The notes beneath the pieces were generated by a model. It was given only the letters and a program-made list of their open reading frames with translations, did not search any database and was not told the origin of the DNA. A program made the position numbers and the translations under genes. A DNA stretch of 55,340 nucleotides. It comes from an uncultured Helicobacteraceae bacterium (GTDB taxonomy: Bacteria; Campylobacterota; Campylobacteria; Campylobacterales; UBA6016). Shown piece by piece: positions 14,950 to 21,456 of the stretch (within the stretch, counting starts at the first letter, position 1; each line of letters starts with the position of its first letter). Location of the stretch: the NCBI GenBank assembly GCA_937973585.1, contig CALJKN010000221.1, forward strand, positions 1-55,340, read 5' to 3'.

Positions 14950-15620
14950 GCGACTCTCTAAAGTTGGATTTTTCAAAAGGGCTACTCCCTGCAATCGCCC
15001 AAGACGCAAATACCAAAGAGGTATTAATGCTCGGATTTGTGGATGAAGAGGCAGTAAATCTGAGTCTTACTACGGGCTATGCCCACTACTATTCCAGAAG
15101 CAAACAGCGGATATGGAAAAAAGGGGAGGAGAGCGGACATTTGCAAAAAATAGCCGATGTATTGACCGATTGTGATAATGACACCGTGTTGTATATTGTA
15201 GAGCAAATCGGTGTTGCTTGCCATACCGGCGCTAGAAGCTGTTTTTTTAAGAGCATAAAGACAAACGAGAGGGTTTTGGAAACAGAGGTGGATACGTCAC
15301 AGATATACGGTGTCATAGACACGCTGTTTCATGAGATAGAGTCAAAAAAATTCGGCGATCCTACCGTCTCGTATACAGCAAAACTATTCTCAAAAGGTGA
15401 AAATACGATCTGCAAAAAAATAGCCGAAGAGGCTGCGGAGTTGTGTTTTGCAATAAAAGATAAAAATAAAAATGAGGTAATATACGAAACGGCCGATCTG
15501 GCATACCATGCTTTGGTCGGGTTAAGCTTTAGCGGCGTATCTCCGGATTTGGTAAAAACGGAGATTAGGCGACGTTTCGGCGTGAGCGGCATTGCCGAGA
15601 AAAACAATAGAGGCGAATAG
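14946..15620 (+). CDS. hisIE: Bifunctional phosphoribosyl-AMP cyclohydrolase / phosphoribosyl-ATP pyrophosphatase
   Basis: 224 residues from a GTG start that overlaps the previous stop (GTGA). The N-terminal HisI domain carries EVLMLGFVDEEAVNLSLTTG, SRSKQRIWKKGEESGHLQ and the metal site DCDNDTVLY with CHTGARSCFF; the C-terminal HisE domain carries the MazG-like helices KKIAEEAAELCFAIKD and ETADLAYHALVGL. It performs steps 2 and 3 of histidine synthesis. It is followed by a DUF2393-like gene overlapping its stop by one base. Confidence 0.95.
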   Translation: MSDSLKLDFSKGLLPAIAQDANTKEVLMLGFVDEEAVNLSLTTGYAHYYSRSKQRIWKKGEESGHLQKIADVLTDCDNDTVLYIVEQIGVACHTGARSCFFKSIKTNERVLETEVDTSQIYGVIDTLFHEIESKKFGDPTVSYTAKLFSKGENTICKKIAEEAAELCFAIKDKNKNEVIYETADLAYHALVGLSFSGVSPDLVKTEIRRRFGVSGIAEKNNRGE

Positions 15621-16147
15621 TGGAATTTGCATTTGATTTAAAAGAGTTTTTTAGATCCTTACTAATATACCACTATGTCTTTTTTGGGGTTGCTTCATTT
15701 TTAACTATTGCCATGATGATTTTAGGTGTTATCCTAAGGCGACACCTCTGGGCAGCACTTTTGTGTTTTGGACTCTCATTTTTTGGATTTAGCATCGGTG
15801 TTCCGGTAGGTGGGTATTTTCTGGAGTCATATCTACGCCCCTCATCACTTCAAAACGTCACGGTACACAGATTGGAATTTAGTAAGGCGATAGTGTTTAC
15901 GGCTGATATAAAAAATGACGGTGGGATAAAATCGGATAAGCAGTATTTAGTTTTAAAGCTCGTTAAAAAAGAGGAAAACTCGATACTCCAGTACATACAG
16001 TTGCTTAATCCGGTAATATCCAAAAAAAGCCACTTTCTGCAGGAAATAGCCCCATCCGAATTGAAATCTATTAGGATTGTACTGGATGTAAATAGGGTCA
16101 AAAACCTTTCAGATTATGTCGTTTTCTACGAAATAAAAACTTTTTGA
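15620..16147 (+). CDS. DUF2393-like membrane protein
   Basis: 175 residues from a GTG start overlapping the hisIE stop. Two or three hydrophobic helices (residues about 14-36 and 40-64, the second ending in GVPVGGYFLESYL) precede a C-terminal soluble domain that looks like a beta-sandwich (VHRLEFSKAIVFTADIKNDGGIKSDKQY), probably periplasmic. This layout matches DUF2393, a family found mostly in Campylobacterota. No function is known to me. It closes the operon; a strong promoter begins 20 bases after its stop. Confidence 0.7.
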   Translation: MEFAFDLKEFFRSLLIYHYVFFGVASFLTIAMMILGVILRRHLWAALLCFGLSFFGFSIGVPVGGYFLESYLRPSSLQNVTVHRLEFSKAIVFTADIKNDGGIKSDKQYLVLKLVKKEENSILQYIQLLNPVISKKSHFLQEIAPSELKSIRIVLDVNRVKNLSDYVVFYEIKTF

Positions 16148-16166
16148 AAATTTTTTCGTTTTGCTA

Positions 16167-16195
16167 TTGACAAAACGTTTTTTTTTCCCTATAAT
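16167..16195 (+). promoter_or_regulatory. Consensus sigma70 promoter for the tRNA-tuf operon
   Basis: TTGACA at 16167-16172 and TATAAT at 16190-16195 with exactly 17 bases between them. Both boxes match consensus perfectly, which is unusual for Campylobacterota, whose -35 boxes are generally poorly conserved. The first tRNA starts 26 bases after the -10 box. It probably drives the tRNAs, tuf and rpmG. Confidence 0.85.
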
Positions 16196-16220
16196 TTCAG
16201 CTCCATTTTGAATGGTAAAT

Positions 16221-16297
16221 GCCGGTGTAGCTCAGCTGGTCAGAGCAGCTGTTTTGTAAACAGCAGGTCGGGGGTTCGAATCCCTTCACCGGCTCCA
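16221..16297 (+). tRNA. tRNA-Thr (TGT)
   Basis: 77 bases including an encoded CCA. Acceptor GCCGGTG pairs with CACCGGC; the anticodon stem GCTGT/ACAGC encloses loop TTTGTAA with anticodon TGT; GGTTCGAAT T-loop present. Confidence 0.95.
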
Positions 16298-16352
16298 CTA
16301 CTAATCGCGATTTAAGTAAATTAAAAAGATAGTCCAAAACAAATGTTAAACT

Positions 16353-16437
16353 GGTGGAATTCCCGAGCGGCCAAAGGGGACAGACTGTAAATCTGTTGGT
16401 TATGCCTTCGAAGGTTCGAATCCTTCTTCCACCACCA
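16353..16437 (+). tRNA. tRNA-Tyr (GTA)
   Basis: 85 bases with a long variable arm as expected for tRNA-Tyr. Acceptor GGTGGAA pairs with TTCCACC, CCA is encoded, the anticodon loop is CTGTAAA (GTA). Confidence 0.95.
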
Positions 16438-16440
16438 GGT

Positions 16441-16517
16441 GCGGGAGTAGCTCAGTTGGCTAGAGCATCAGCCTTCCAAGCTGAGGGTCGCGGGTTCGAG
16501 TCCCGTCTCCCGCTCCA
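16441..16517 (+). tRNA. tRNA-Gly (TCC)
   Basis: 77 bases. Acceptor GCGGGAG pairs with CTCCCGC, CCA encoded, anticodon loop CTTCCAA (TCC). Only three bases separate it from tRNA-Tyr. Confidence 0.95.
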
Positions 16518-16569
16518 CCGGACATCTCCTGCTTACTTATTTTATGTTTTATTTAGTTTATCTTATAAT

Positions 16570-16644
16570 GCCCATATAGCTCAGTGGCAGAGCACTTCCT
16601 TGGTAAGGAAGAGGTCGACGGTTCAATCCCGTTTATGGGCTCCA
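16570..16644 (+). tRNA. tRNA-Thr (GGT)
   Basis: 75 bases. Acceptor GCCCATA pairs with TATGGGC, CCA encoded, anticodon stem CTTCC/GGAAG with loop TTGGTAA (GGT). The second threonine tRNA in the cluster. Confidence 0.95.
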
Positions 16645-16706
16645 TTACTAAAATGACCTAATGCTAAACGCCAAGAGCTTAAAAAAAATTCATCCAAGGA
16701 AGAGAG

Positions 16707-17915
16707 ATGGCAAAAGAGAAGTTTTCTCGTACGAAACCACACGTAAACATCGGTACAATCGGACACGTTGACCACGGTAAAACTACGCTAACTGCTGCGA
16801 TTACTGCGGTTCTTGCAAATAAAGGTCTTGCTGAAAAAAGAGGTTATGATCAAATCGATAACGCTCCTGAAGAAAAAGCAAGGGGTATAACAATCAATAC
16901 TTCACACGTTGAGTACGAGACTTCTACAAGACACTATGCTCACGTTGACTGCCCAGGGCACGCCGACTATGTTAAAAACATGATTACCGGTGCTGCACAA
17001 ATGGACGGCGCTATCCTTGTTATTGCTGCTACTGACGGTCCTATGGCTCAAACAAGAGAGCACATCCTTCTTGCAAGACAAGTTGGTGTTCCATACATCG
17101 TTGTTTTCCTAAACAAAGAAGATATGCTTGACGCTGCTGACAGAGCTGAAATGCTTGAACTAGTAGAAATGGAAGTTAGAGAACTTCTAAGCACTTATGA
17201 TTTCCCAGGTGACGATACACCAATCTGCACAGGTTCAGCTGTTCAAGCGCTTGACGCTGCTATGAAAGGCGAAAACAATGAGTGGACTGCAAAAATCGAA
17301 GCTCTTATGGAGGCTGTTGATAGCTACATCCCAACTCCTCAAAGAGAGACAGATAAGCCTTTCCTAATGCCTGTTGAAGACGTTTTCTCTATCTCTGGTA
17401 GGGGTACGGTTGTTACAGGTAGAGTTGAAAGAGGTATCATCAAACTTGGCGCTGAGATCGAAATCGTTGGTCTAAGAGATATCCAAAAAACAACTGTTAC
17501 AGGTATCGAAATGTTCCACAAAGAGATGGATCAAGGTGAAGCAGGTGATAACTGCGGTCTTCTACTTAGAGGTATCAAAAAAGAAGACGTTGAGAGAGGT
17601 ATGGTTCTTTGCCAACCAAAATCAATCGCTCCTCATACAGAGTTTGAAGCTGAAATATATGTACTAAGCAAAAACGAGGGTGGTAGACATACTCCATTCT
17701 TTGCAGGCTACAGACCACAGTTCTACATCAGAACTACTGACGTTACAGGTACTATCCAACTTCCAGAAGGCGTAGAGATGGTTATGCCAGGCGATAACAT
17801 CAAAGTTACTGCTAAACTAATCTCTCCAATCGCTATCGAAGAAGGTACAAGATTTGCGATCAGAGAAGGTGGCAAAACTGTTGGTGCCGGCGTTGTTTCT
17901 AAAATAATCGCCTAA
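16707..17915 (+). CDS. tuf: Elongation factor Tu
   Basis: 402 residues. GTPase that delivers aminoacyl-tRNA to the ribosome. P-loop GHVDHGKT, the effector region GITINTSHVEY, DCPGHADY (G3) and LNKEDM (G4) are present, followed by the two beta-barrel domains with RGTVVTGRVERG. The codon use is visibly biased to a narrow set compared with accessory genes, as expected for a very highly expressed gene. It follows four tRNAs and precedes rpmG, the standard Campylobacterota order. Confidence 0.99.
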   Translation: MAKEKFSRTKPHVNIGTIGHVDHGKTTLTAAITAVLANKGLAEKRGYDQIDNAPEEKARGITINTSHVEYETSTRHYAHVDCPGHADYVKNMITGAAQMDGAILVIAATDGPMAQTREHILLARQVGVPYIVVFLNKEDMLDAADRAEMLELVEMEVRELLSTYDFPGDDTPICTGSAVQALDAAMKGENNEWTAKIEALMEAVDSYIPTPQRETDKPFLMPVEDVFSISGRGTVVTGRVERGIIKLGAEIEIVGLRDIQKTTVTGIEMFHKEMDQGEAGDNCGLLLRGIKKEDVERGMVLCQPKSIAPHTEFEAEIYVLSKNEGGRHTPFFAGYRPQFYIRTTDVTGTIQLPEGVEMVMPGDNIKVTAKLISPIAIEEGTRFAIREGGKTVGAGVVSKIIA

Positions 17916-17926
17916 TCTACGATTTA

Positions 17927-17959
17927 AAAAGGTGTGGAGATTTACCTCTCCCGCCTTTT
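17927..17959 (+). terminator. Hairpin between tuf and rpmG (attenuator or partial terminator)
   Basis: AAAAGG (17927-17932) pairs with CCTTTT (17954-17959), with an inner GGAGA/TCTCC stem and a small mismatch between. Following bases are AATTATTT rather than a T-run, so it may lower rather than end transcription after tuf. Confidence 0.5.
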
Positions 17960-17981
17960 AATTATTTAAAGTGAGTTTGAT

Positions 17982-18134
17982 ATGAGAGAGATCGTACACC
18001 TAGCTTGCGAAAAGTGCGGAAGAAGAAACTACCACACTACTAAAAACAAAAAAACGCAAACTGAAAAACTTGCTCTTAAAAAATACTGCAAATTTGACAA
18101 AGAGCATACTACACATAAAGAGGCAAAACTCTAA
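17982..18134 (+). CDS. rpmG: 50S ribosomal protein L33
   Basis: 50 residues, a complete L33. Reads MREIVHLACEKCGRRNYHTT at the start, with zinc-ribbon cysteines C9 and C12 and a third at C36 (KKYCKFDKEHTTHKEAKL); the fourth usual Cys position is a different residue, so it may be a partially Cys-lacking form. It sits between tuf and tRNA-Trp as in other Campylobacterota. The start ATG follows GTGAGTTTGAT with a weak ribosome-binding site. Confidence 0.95.
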   Translation: MREIVHLACEKCGRRNYHTTKNKKTQTEKLALKKYCKFDKEHTTHKEAKL

Positions 18135-18150
18135 TTAGAGGCCTCTTTTT
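18117..18150 (+). terminator. Hairpin with T-run overlapping the end of rpmG
   Basis: AAAGAGGC (18117-18124) pairs with GCCTCTTT (18141-18148), with a self-complementary CTCTAATTAGAG in the loop and TTTTT at the 3' edge. The 5' arm is inside the last rpmG codons. Since tRNA-Trp begins four bases later, it may serve as terminator or tRNA-processing structure. Confidence 0.5.
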
Positions 18151-18153
18151 CTT

Positions 18154-18229
18154 AGGGCAGTAGTTCCAATGGTAGAACGACAGTCTCCAAAACTGTATGT
18201 TGTGGGTTCGAATCCTACCTGCCCTGCCA
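18154..18229 (+). tRNA. tRNA-Trp (CCA)
   Basis: 76 bases. Acceptor AGGGCAG pairs with CTGCCCT, terminal CCA encoded, anticodon loop CTCCAAA (CCA). Located between rpmG and secE as usual for the phylum. Confidence 0.95.
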
Positions 18230-18303
18230 CATCGAAATCTTTAAGGTTTTTATTATCGGAAGCTTTAAATGTATCGATTTGATGTAAAGTGAATAGTTAA
18301 AAG

Positions 18304-18486
18304 ATGGAAAAATTTATTAATTACGTAAGGGTTTCCAAAGTTGAATTAAGTAAGGTGATATTCCCTCTTAAGCAACAGGTTAAAACTGCATTTTATGCTG
18401 TTTTAGTAGTCGTAACCGCCGTTTCACTCTATTTGGCGCTTGTAGACTGGATTATGTCTTTCTCGATAAAACACATTATAGGTTAG
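18304..18486 (+). CDS. secE: Preprotein translocase subunit SecE
   Basis: 60 residues, the short single-helix form. An N-terminal amphipathic segment (YVRVSKVELSKVIFPLKQQVKTA) is followed by one transmembrane helix (about 28-50). SecE clamps SecY in the inner-membrane SecYEG channel. nusG begins 4 bases later, the universal secE-nusG arrangement. Confidence 0.95.
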   Translation: MEKFINYVRVSKVELSKVIFPLKQQVKTAFYAVLVVVTAVSLYLALVDWIMSFSIKHIIG

Positions 18487-18490
18487 AAAA

Positions 18491-19021
18491 ATGTCTCACA
18501 GATGGTATGCTATACAAGCTTATTCCGGTAGCGAAGTCAGCGTAAAAAAAGCGATTGTAGCTCTAGTAAATGAGCAAGGAATAGAAGAGAAGCTAGCCGA
18601 TATAGTTGTCCCTATGGAAGATGTAATCGAGCTCAAAAAAGGGAAGCAAAAGATAGTCGAAAGACCACTTTATGCTGGATATGTATTTGCTAAGCTAGAT
18701 TTAGACACTAGTTTATGGCAAAAAATTCAGTCCTTATCAAGGGTTGGAAAATTTATCGGTGAAGCAAAAAAACCTACACCGTTATCGGATAAAGATATTG
18801 AGCTTATCCTTGAGAAAGCTCATAATAAAAGTGCCCCAAAACCAAAAATCAACTTCTCTACTGCAGAGGTTGTTAGAATTATTGACGGTCCATTCGCAAA
18901 CTTTACCGGAATAGTAGAAGAGTATGATATGGCTCACGGAAAATTAAAACTGAATGTCTCGATTTTCGGTAGAAGTGCTCCGGTAGAGATACTTTGCACA
19001 CAAGTAGAAAAAATAGTTTAA
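18491..19021 (+). CDS. nusG: Transcription termination/antitermination factor NusG
   Basis: 176 residues. The NGN domain opens with HRWYAIQAYSGSEVSVKKAI and contains the ERPLYAGYVFAKLDL segment; the KOW domain holds VVRIIDGPFANFTGIVEEYD near the C-terminus. It binds RNA polymerase and couples it to ribosomes or Rho. Gene order secE-nusG-rplK is conserved. Confidence 0.98.
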   Translation: MSHRWYAIQAYSGSEVSVKKAIVALVNEQGIEEKLADIVVPMEDVIELKKGKQKIVERPLYAGYVFAKLDLDTSLWQKIQSLSRVGKFIGEAKKPTPLSDKDIELILEKAHNKSAPKPKINFSTAEVVRIIDGPFANFTGIVEEYDMAHGKLKLNVSIFGRSAPVEILCTQVEKIV

Positions 19022-19040
19022 TCTTAGGAAAGGATATAAA

Positions 19041-19466
19041 ATGGCTAAAAAAGTAATTGGCGAAATTAAATTGCAAATCGAAGCCGGCAAAGCTAACCCT
19101 GCGCCGCCTATCGGTCCTGCTCTCGGTGCGAGAGGGGTAAATATTATGGAGTTCTGTAAAGCGTTTAACGAAAAAACAAAAGATCAAATGGGTTGGAGAC
19201 TTCCTGTTGTTATTACTGTTTATTCGGATAAAAGCTTCAGCTTCATAACAAAGCAACCTCCAATGACGGAGCTTATCAAAAAGACTGCAAAAATAGATAG
19301 AGGTAGCTCTAATCCACTTAAAGACAAAGTCGGTAAGTTGACGAAAGCTCAAGTTATGGAGATCGTCGAGAGAAAAATCGTCGATATGAACACAACCGAT
19401 AAAGATGCTGCTGCTAGAATCGTAGAAGGTTCCGCAAGAAGCATGGGTATCGTAATAGCCGAATAA
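19041..19466 (+). CDS. rplK: 50S ribosomal protein L11
   Basis: 141 residues. Conserved N-terminal KLQIEAGKANPAPPIGPALGARGVNIMEFCKAFN and C-terminal rRNA-binding domain ending ARIVEGSARSMGIVI. It builds the GTPase-associated stalk base on 23S rRNA. AGGAAAGG gives a good ribosome-binding site. Confidence 0.99.
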   Translation: MAKKVIGEIKLQIEAGKANPAPPIGPALGARGVNIMEFCKAFNEKTKDQMGWRLPVVITVYSDKSFSFITKQPPMTELIKKTAKIDRGSSNPLKDKVGKLTKAQVMEIVERKIVDMNTTDKDAAARIVEGSARSMGIVIAE

Positions 19467-19537
19467 TTCGGCAAACTCACGGAACACCGCATCCGTCTAA
19501 AATAGCGGTAGCTTAAAAAATTAAAAGCGAGAATAAT

Positions 19538-20242
19538 ATGGCAAAAAAAACACCAAAAAGACTTGAGGCTCTTAAAGCTAAAGTTGATATAGAAAAAAAT
19601 TACTCTACCGCAGAAGGTATGGCGCTTGTTAGAGAACTAAAAAGTGCTAAATTTGACGAAACGGTTGAACTATGCGTACAACTAAACGTTGACCCGAGAC
19701 ATGCGGATCAAATGGTTAGAGGTGCCGTTGTCCTTCCTAAGGGGACAGGTAAGACTGTAAGAGTTGCAGTTTTTGCAAAAAACCAAAAAGCTGAAGAGGC
19801 AAAAGCTGCCGGAGCTGACGTAGTCGGTGACGAAGATTTGGCTGAAGAGATCAAAAACGGCAGACTTGACTTTGATATAGTTATTGCTACTCCTGATACA
19901 ATGGGTATTATCGGTAAAATCGGTAAAATCCTAGGGCCAAAAGGTCTTATGCCGAACCCTAAAACGGGTACGGTAACTATGGATGTGACAAAAGCTGTTA
20001 ATAATGCAAAAAGCGGTCAAGTTAATTTTAGAGTTGACAAAAAAGGTAACATTCATGCAGGTATCGGCAAGGTAAGCTTCTCAACAGAAGATCTACTTGA
20101 AAATGCCTACGAACTTGTAAAAACTCTAAATAGGCTTAAACCGGCCGGTGCAAAAGGTAGATATATGAAAGGTGCTTATCTTTCACTTACACAATCACCG
20201 TCTGTAAAACTTGAGCCTTCTGAACTTATTGATATTAGATAA
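19538..20242 (+). CDS. rplA: 50S ribosomal protein L1
   Basis: 234 residues. Typical L1 with VDPRHADQMVRGAVVLPKGTGK and GPKGLMPNPKTGTV. It forms the L1 stalk at the E site and often represses its own rplK-rplA mRNA. A 71-base spacer after rplK could hold its target, though I see no convincing mimic. Confidence 0.99.
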   Translation: MAKKTPKRLEALKAKVDIEKNYSTAEGMALVRELKSAKFDETVELCVQLNVDPRHADQMVRGAVVLPKGTGKTVRVAVFAKNQKAEEAKAAGADVVGDEDLAEEIKNGRLDFDIVIATPDTMGIIGKIGKILGPKGLMPNPKTGTVTMDVTKAVNNAKSGQVNFRVDKKGNIHAGIGKVSFSTEDLLENAYELVKTLNRLKPAGAKGRYMKGAYLSLTQSPSVKLEPSELIDIR

Positions 20243-20250
20243 TTTATCTT

Positions 20251-20316
20251 AAGACTGATGATGACGGGTGGATCTTTCCATAAATCCTGTCTGAAGTCTT
20301 CGGTCTGGAAAGGAGT
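20251..20316 (+). promoter_or_regulatory. Candidate L10 ribosomal-protein leader before rplJ
   Basis: AAGACT (20251-20256) pairs with AGTCTT (20295-20300), flanked inside by GATGATGA on one side and CTGA on the other, which could give the sheared GA pairs of a kink-turn; an inner stem follows around GGAT/ATCC. The rplJ-rplL mRNA leader is bound by the L10-L12 complex in many bacteria. The strong site AAAGGAG sits just before the rplJ ATG. Confidence 0.55.
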
Positions 20317-20324
20317 AGAAAAAA

Positions 20325-20807
20325 ATGACTAGAGAACAAAAAAGCAATCTAATCGAAACTCTATCAGCCGAGTTTGGCGCTAGTCAAGGGATCGCAGTTG
20401 CTGGCTATAGAGCCGTAACCGTTAAAGAACTTGAAGCCATGAGAAACGAAGCAAGAGCTAACGGTCTAAAAGTTAAAGTAGTAAAAAACACTTTGGCTGC
20501 TATTGCGTTGTCAAAAGCAAATATAGAAGGTCTTGAACTCAAAGATACAAACATAGTTGTTTGGGGTCCGGATCAACTTGATGTTTGCAAACTGATAGCA
20601 AAATTTGCCGATAGCTACAAAGATAGACTAGTAGTCAAATCAGCATACCTTGACGGTAAAGCTGTTGATGCGTCAACTGTTATCGCAATGTCTAAGCTAC
20701 CAAGCAAAAACGAACTTATCGGTATGCTACTGTCTGTTTGGACAGCGCCTGCCAGAATGTTTGCAACTGCGCTTGACGAACTTAGAAAACAAAAAGAGAG
20801 TGCTTAA
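20325..20807 (+). CDS. rplJ: 50S ribosomal protein L10
   Basis: 160 residues. N-terminal rRNA-binding domain with GIAVAGYRAVTVKELEAMRNEAR and KVVKNTLAAIAL, then the C-terminal helix that binds L7/L12 dimers (ARMFATALDELRKQKESA). It anchors the ribosomal stalk. Start chosen by AAAGGAG upstream. Confidence 0.98.
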   Translation: MTREQKSNLIETLSAEFGASQGIAVAGYRAVTVKELEAMRNEARANGLKVKVVKNTLAAIALSKANIEGLELKDTNIVVWGPDQLDVCKLIAKFADSYKDRLVVKSAYLDGKAVDASTVIAMSKLPSKNELIGMLLSVWTAPARMFATALDELRKQKESA

Positions 20808-20976
20808 TAATACATTTTATATAGCTATAACCGTTGCTTAGCGAATAGCTTTTGTACTCGGCTTTGCCGGTATAATTTTATGTTGCACTTTATGTGCCCT
20901 TAGCGGCCAACATAGCCTAAAGAGTTCTGCTCTATTCGGCATATAATTAAAATATATTTTAGAAGGGGATTTTGAA
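20808..20976 (+). other. Structured 169-base spacer between rplJ and rplL
   Basis: No gene. Hairpins visible by eye: CGGC-TTT-GCCG at about 20860-20870, TATGTTG (20879-20885) with CAACATA (20908-20914) enclosing GCAC/GTGC. TATAAT-like words occur (20871 onward and near 20941). It may raise L7/L12 synthesis relative to L10 through an internal promoter or mRNA processing. Confidence 0.5.
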
Positions 20977-21351
20977 ATGTCAGTTACAAAAGAACAAGTA
21001 ATAGAATTCATAGCCGGTCTTACAGTACTTGAACTATCTGAACTTGTAAAAGAGTTCGAAGAAAAATTCGGTGTATCTGCTCAGCCGGTAGTTATGGCTG
21101 GTGCCGTAGCAGGTGCTGCTGCTGCCGCAGTTGAAGAAAAAACTGAGTTTGATGTTATCCTTGCAAGCTCAGGCGAGAAAAAAATCAACGTAATTAAAGT
21201 TCTAAGAGAGCTTACAGGTCTTGGTCTTGCTGAGGCTAAAAAAGCTTCCGAAGAGACTCCGTTTACTGTTAAAACTGGTATCGCTAAAGCGGAAGCTGAC
21301 GAAATCAAAGCTAAACTTGAAGAAGTTGGCGCTAAAGTCGAAGTTAAATAA
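20977..21351 (+). CDS. rplL: 50S ribosomal protein L7/L12
   Basis: 124 residues. N-terminal dimerisation domain (VLELSELVKEFEEKFGV), an alanine-rich hinge (AGAVAGAAAAAVEEKTEFDV) and the C-terminal factor-binding domain KINVIKVLRELTGLGLAEAKK. It recruits translation factors. AGAAGGGGA precedes the ATG, a strong ribosome-binding site suited to its multicopy role. Confidence 0.99.
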   Translation: MSVTKEQVIEFIAGLTVLELSELVKEFEEKFGVSAQPVVMAGAVAGAAAAAVEEKTEFDVILASSGEKKINVIKVLRELTGLGLAEAKKASEETPFTVKTGIAKAEADEIKAKLEEVGAKVEVK

Positions 21352-21362
21352 TTTTTCTCATG

Positions 21363-21387
21363 GGTCGCTTCGGCGACCTTTTATTTT
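21363..21387 (+). terminator. UUCG hairpin attenuator between rplL and rpoB
   Basis: GGTCGC (21363-21368), tetraloop TTCG, GCGACC (21373-21378), then TTTTATTTT. A perfect six-pair stem with a stable loop and a T-rich tail 11 bases after rplL. It would cut transcription so that rpoBC is made at lower level than the stalk proteins, as in the classical operon. Confidence 0.75.
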
Positions 21388-21456
21388 GGTAATTCCACTG
21401 TCTAAATTTTCTCTAACTAAAAATTTTCATCCAAACTTCATAAGAGGTACCGCAAT

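Noticed and set aside
16563..16568. TATAAT just before tRNA-Thr(GGT)
   Set aside because: It ends immediately before the mature tRNA, leaving no room for a start site, so it is unlikely to be a functional -10 box.
16354..16656. 100-codon plus-strand frame between DUF2393-like gene and tuf
   Set aside because: It is a translation of three tRNA genes (Tyr, Gly, Thr).
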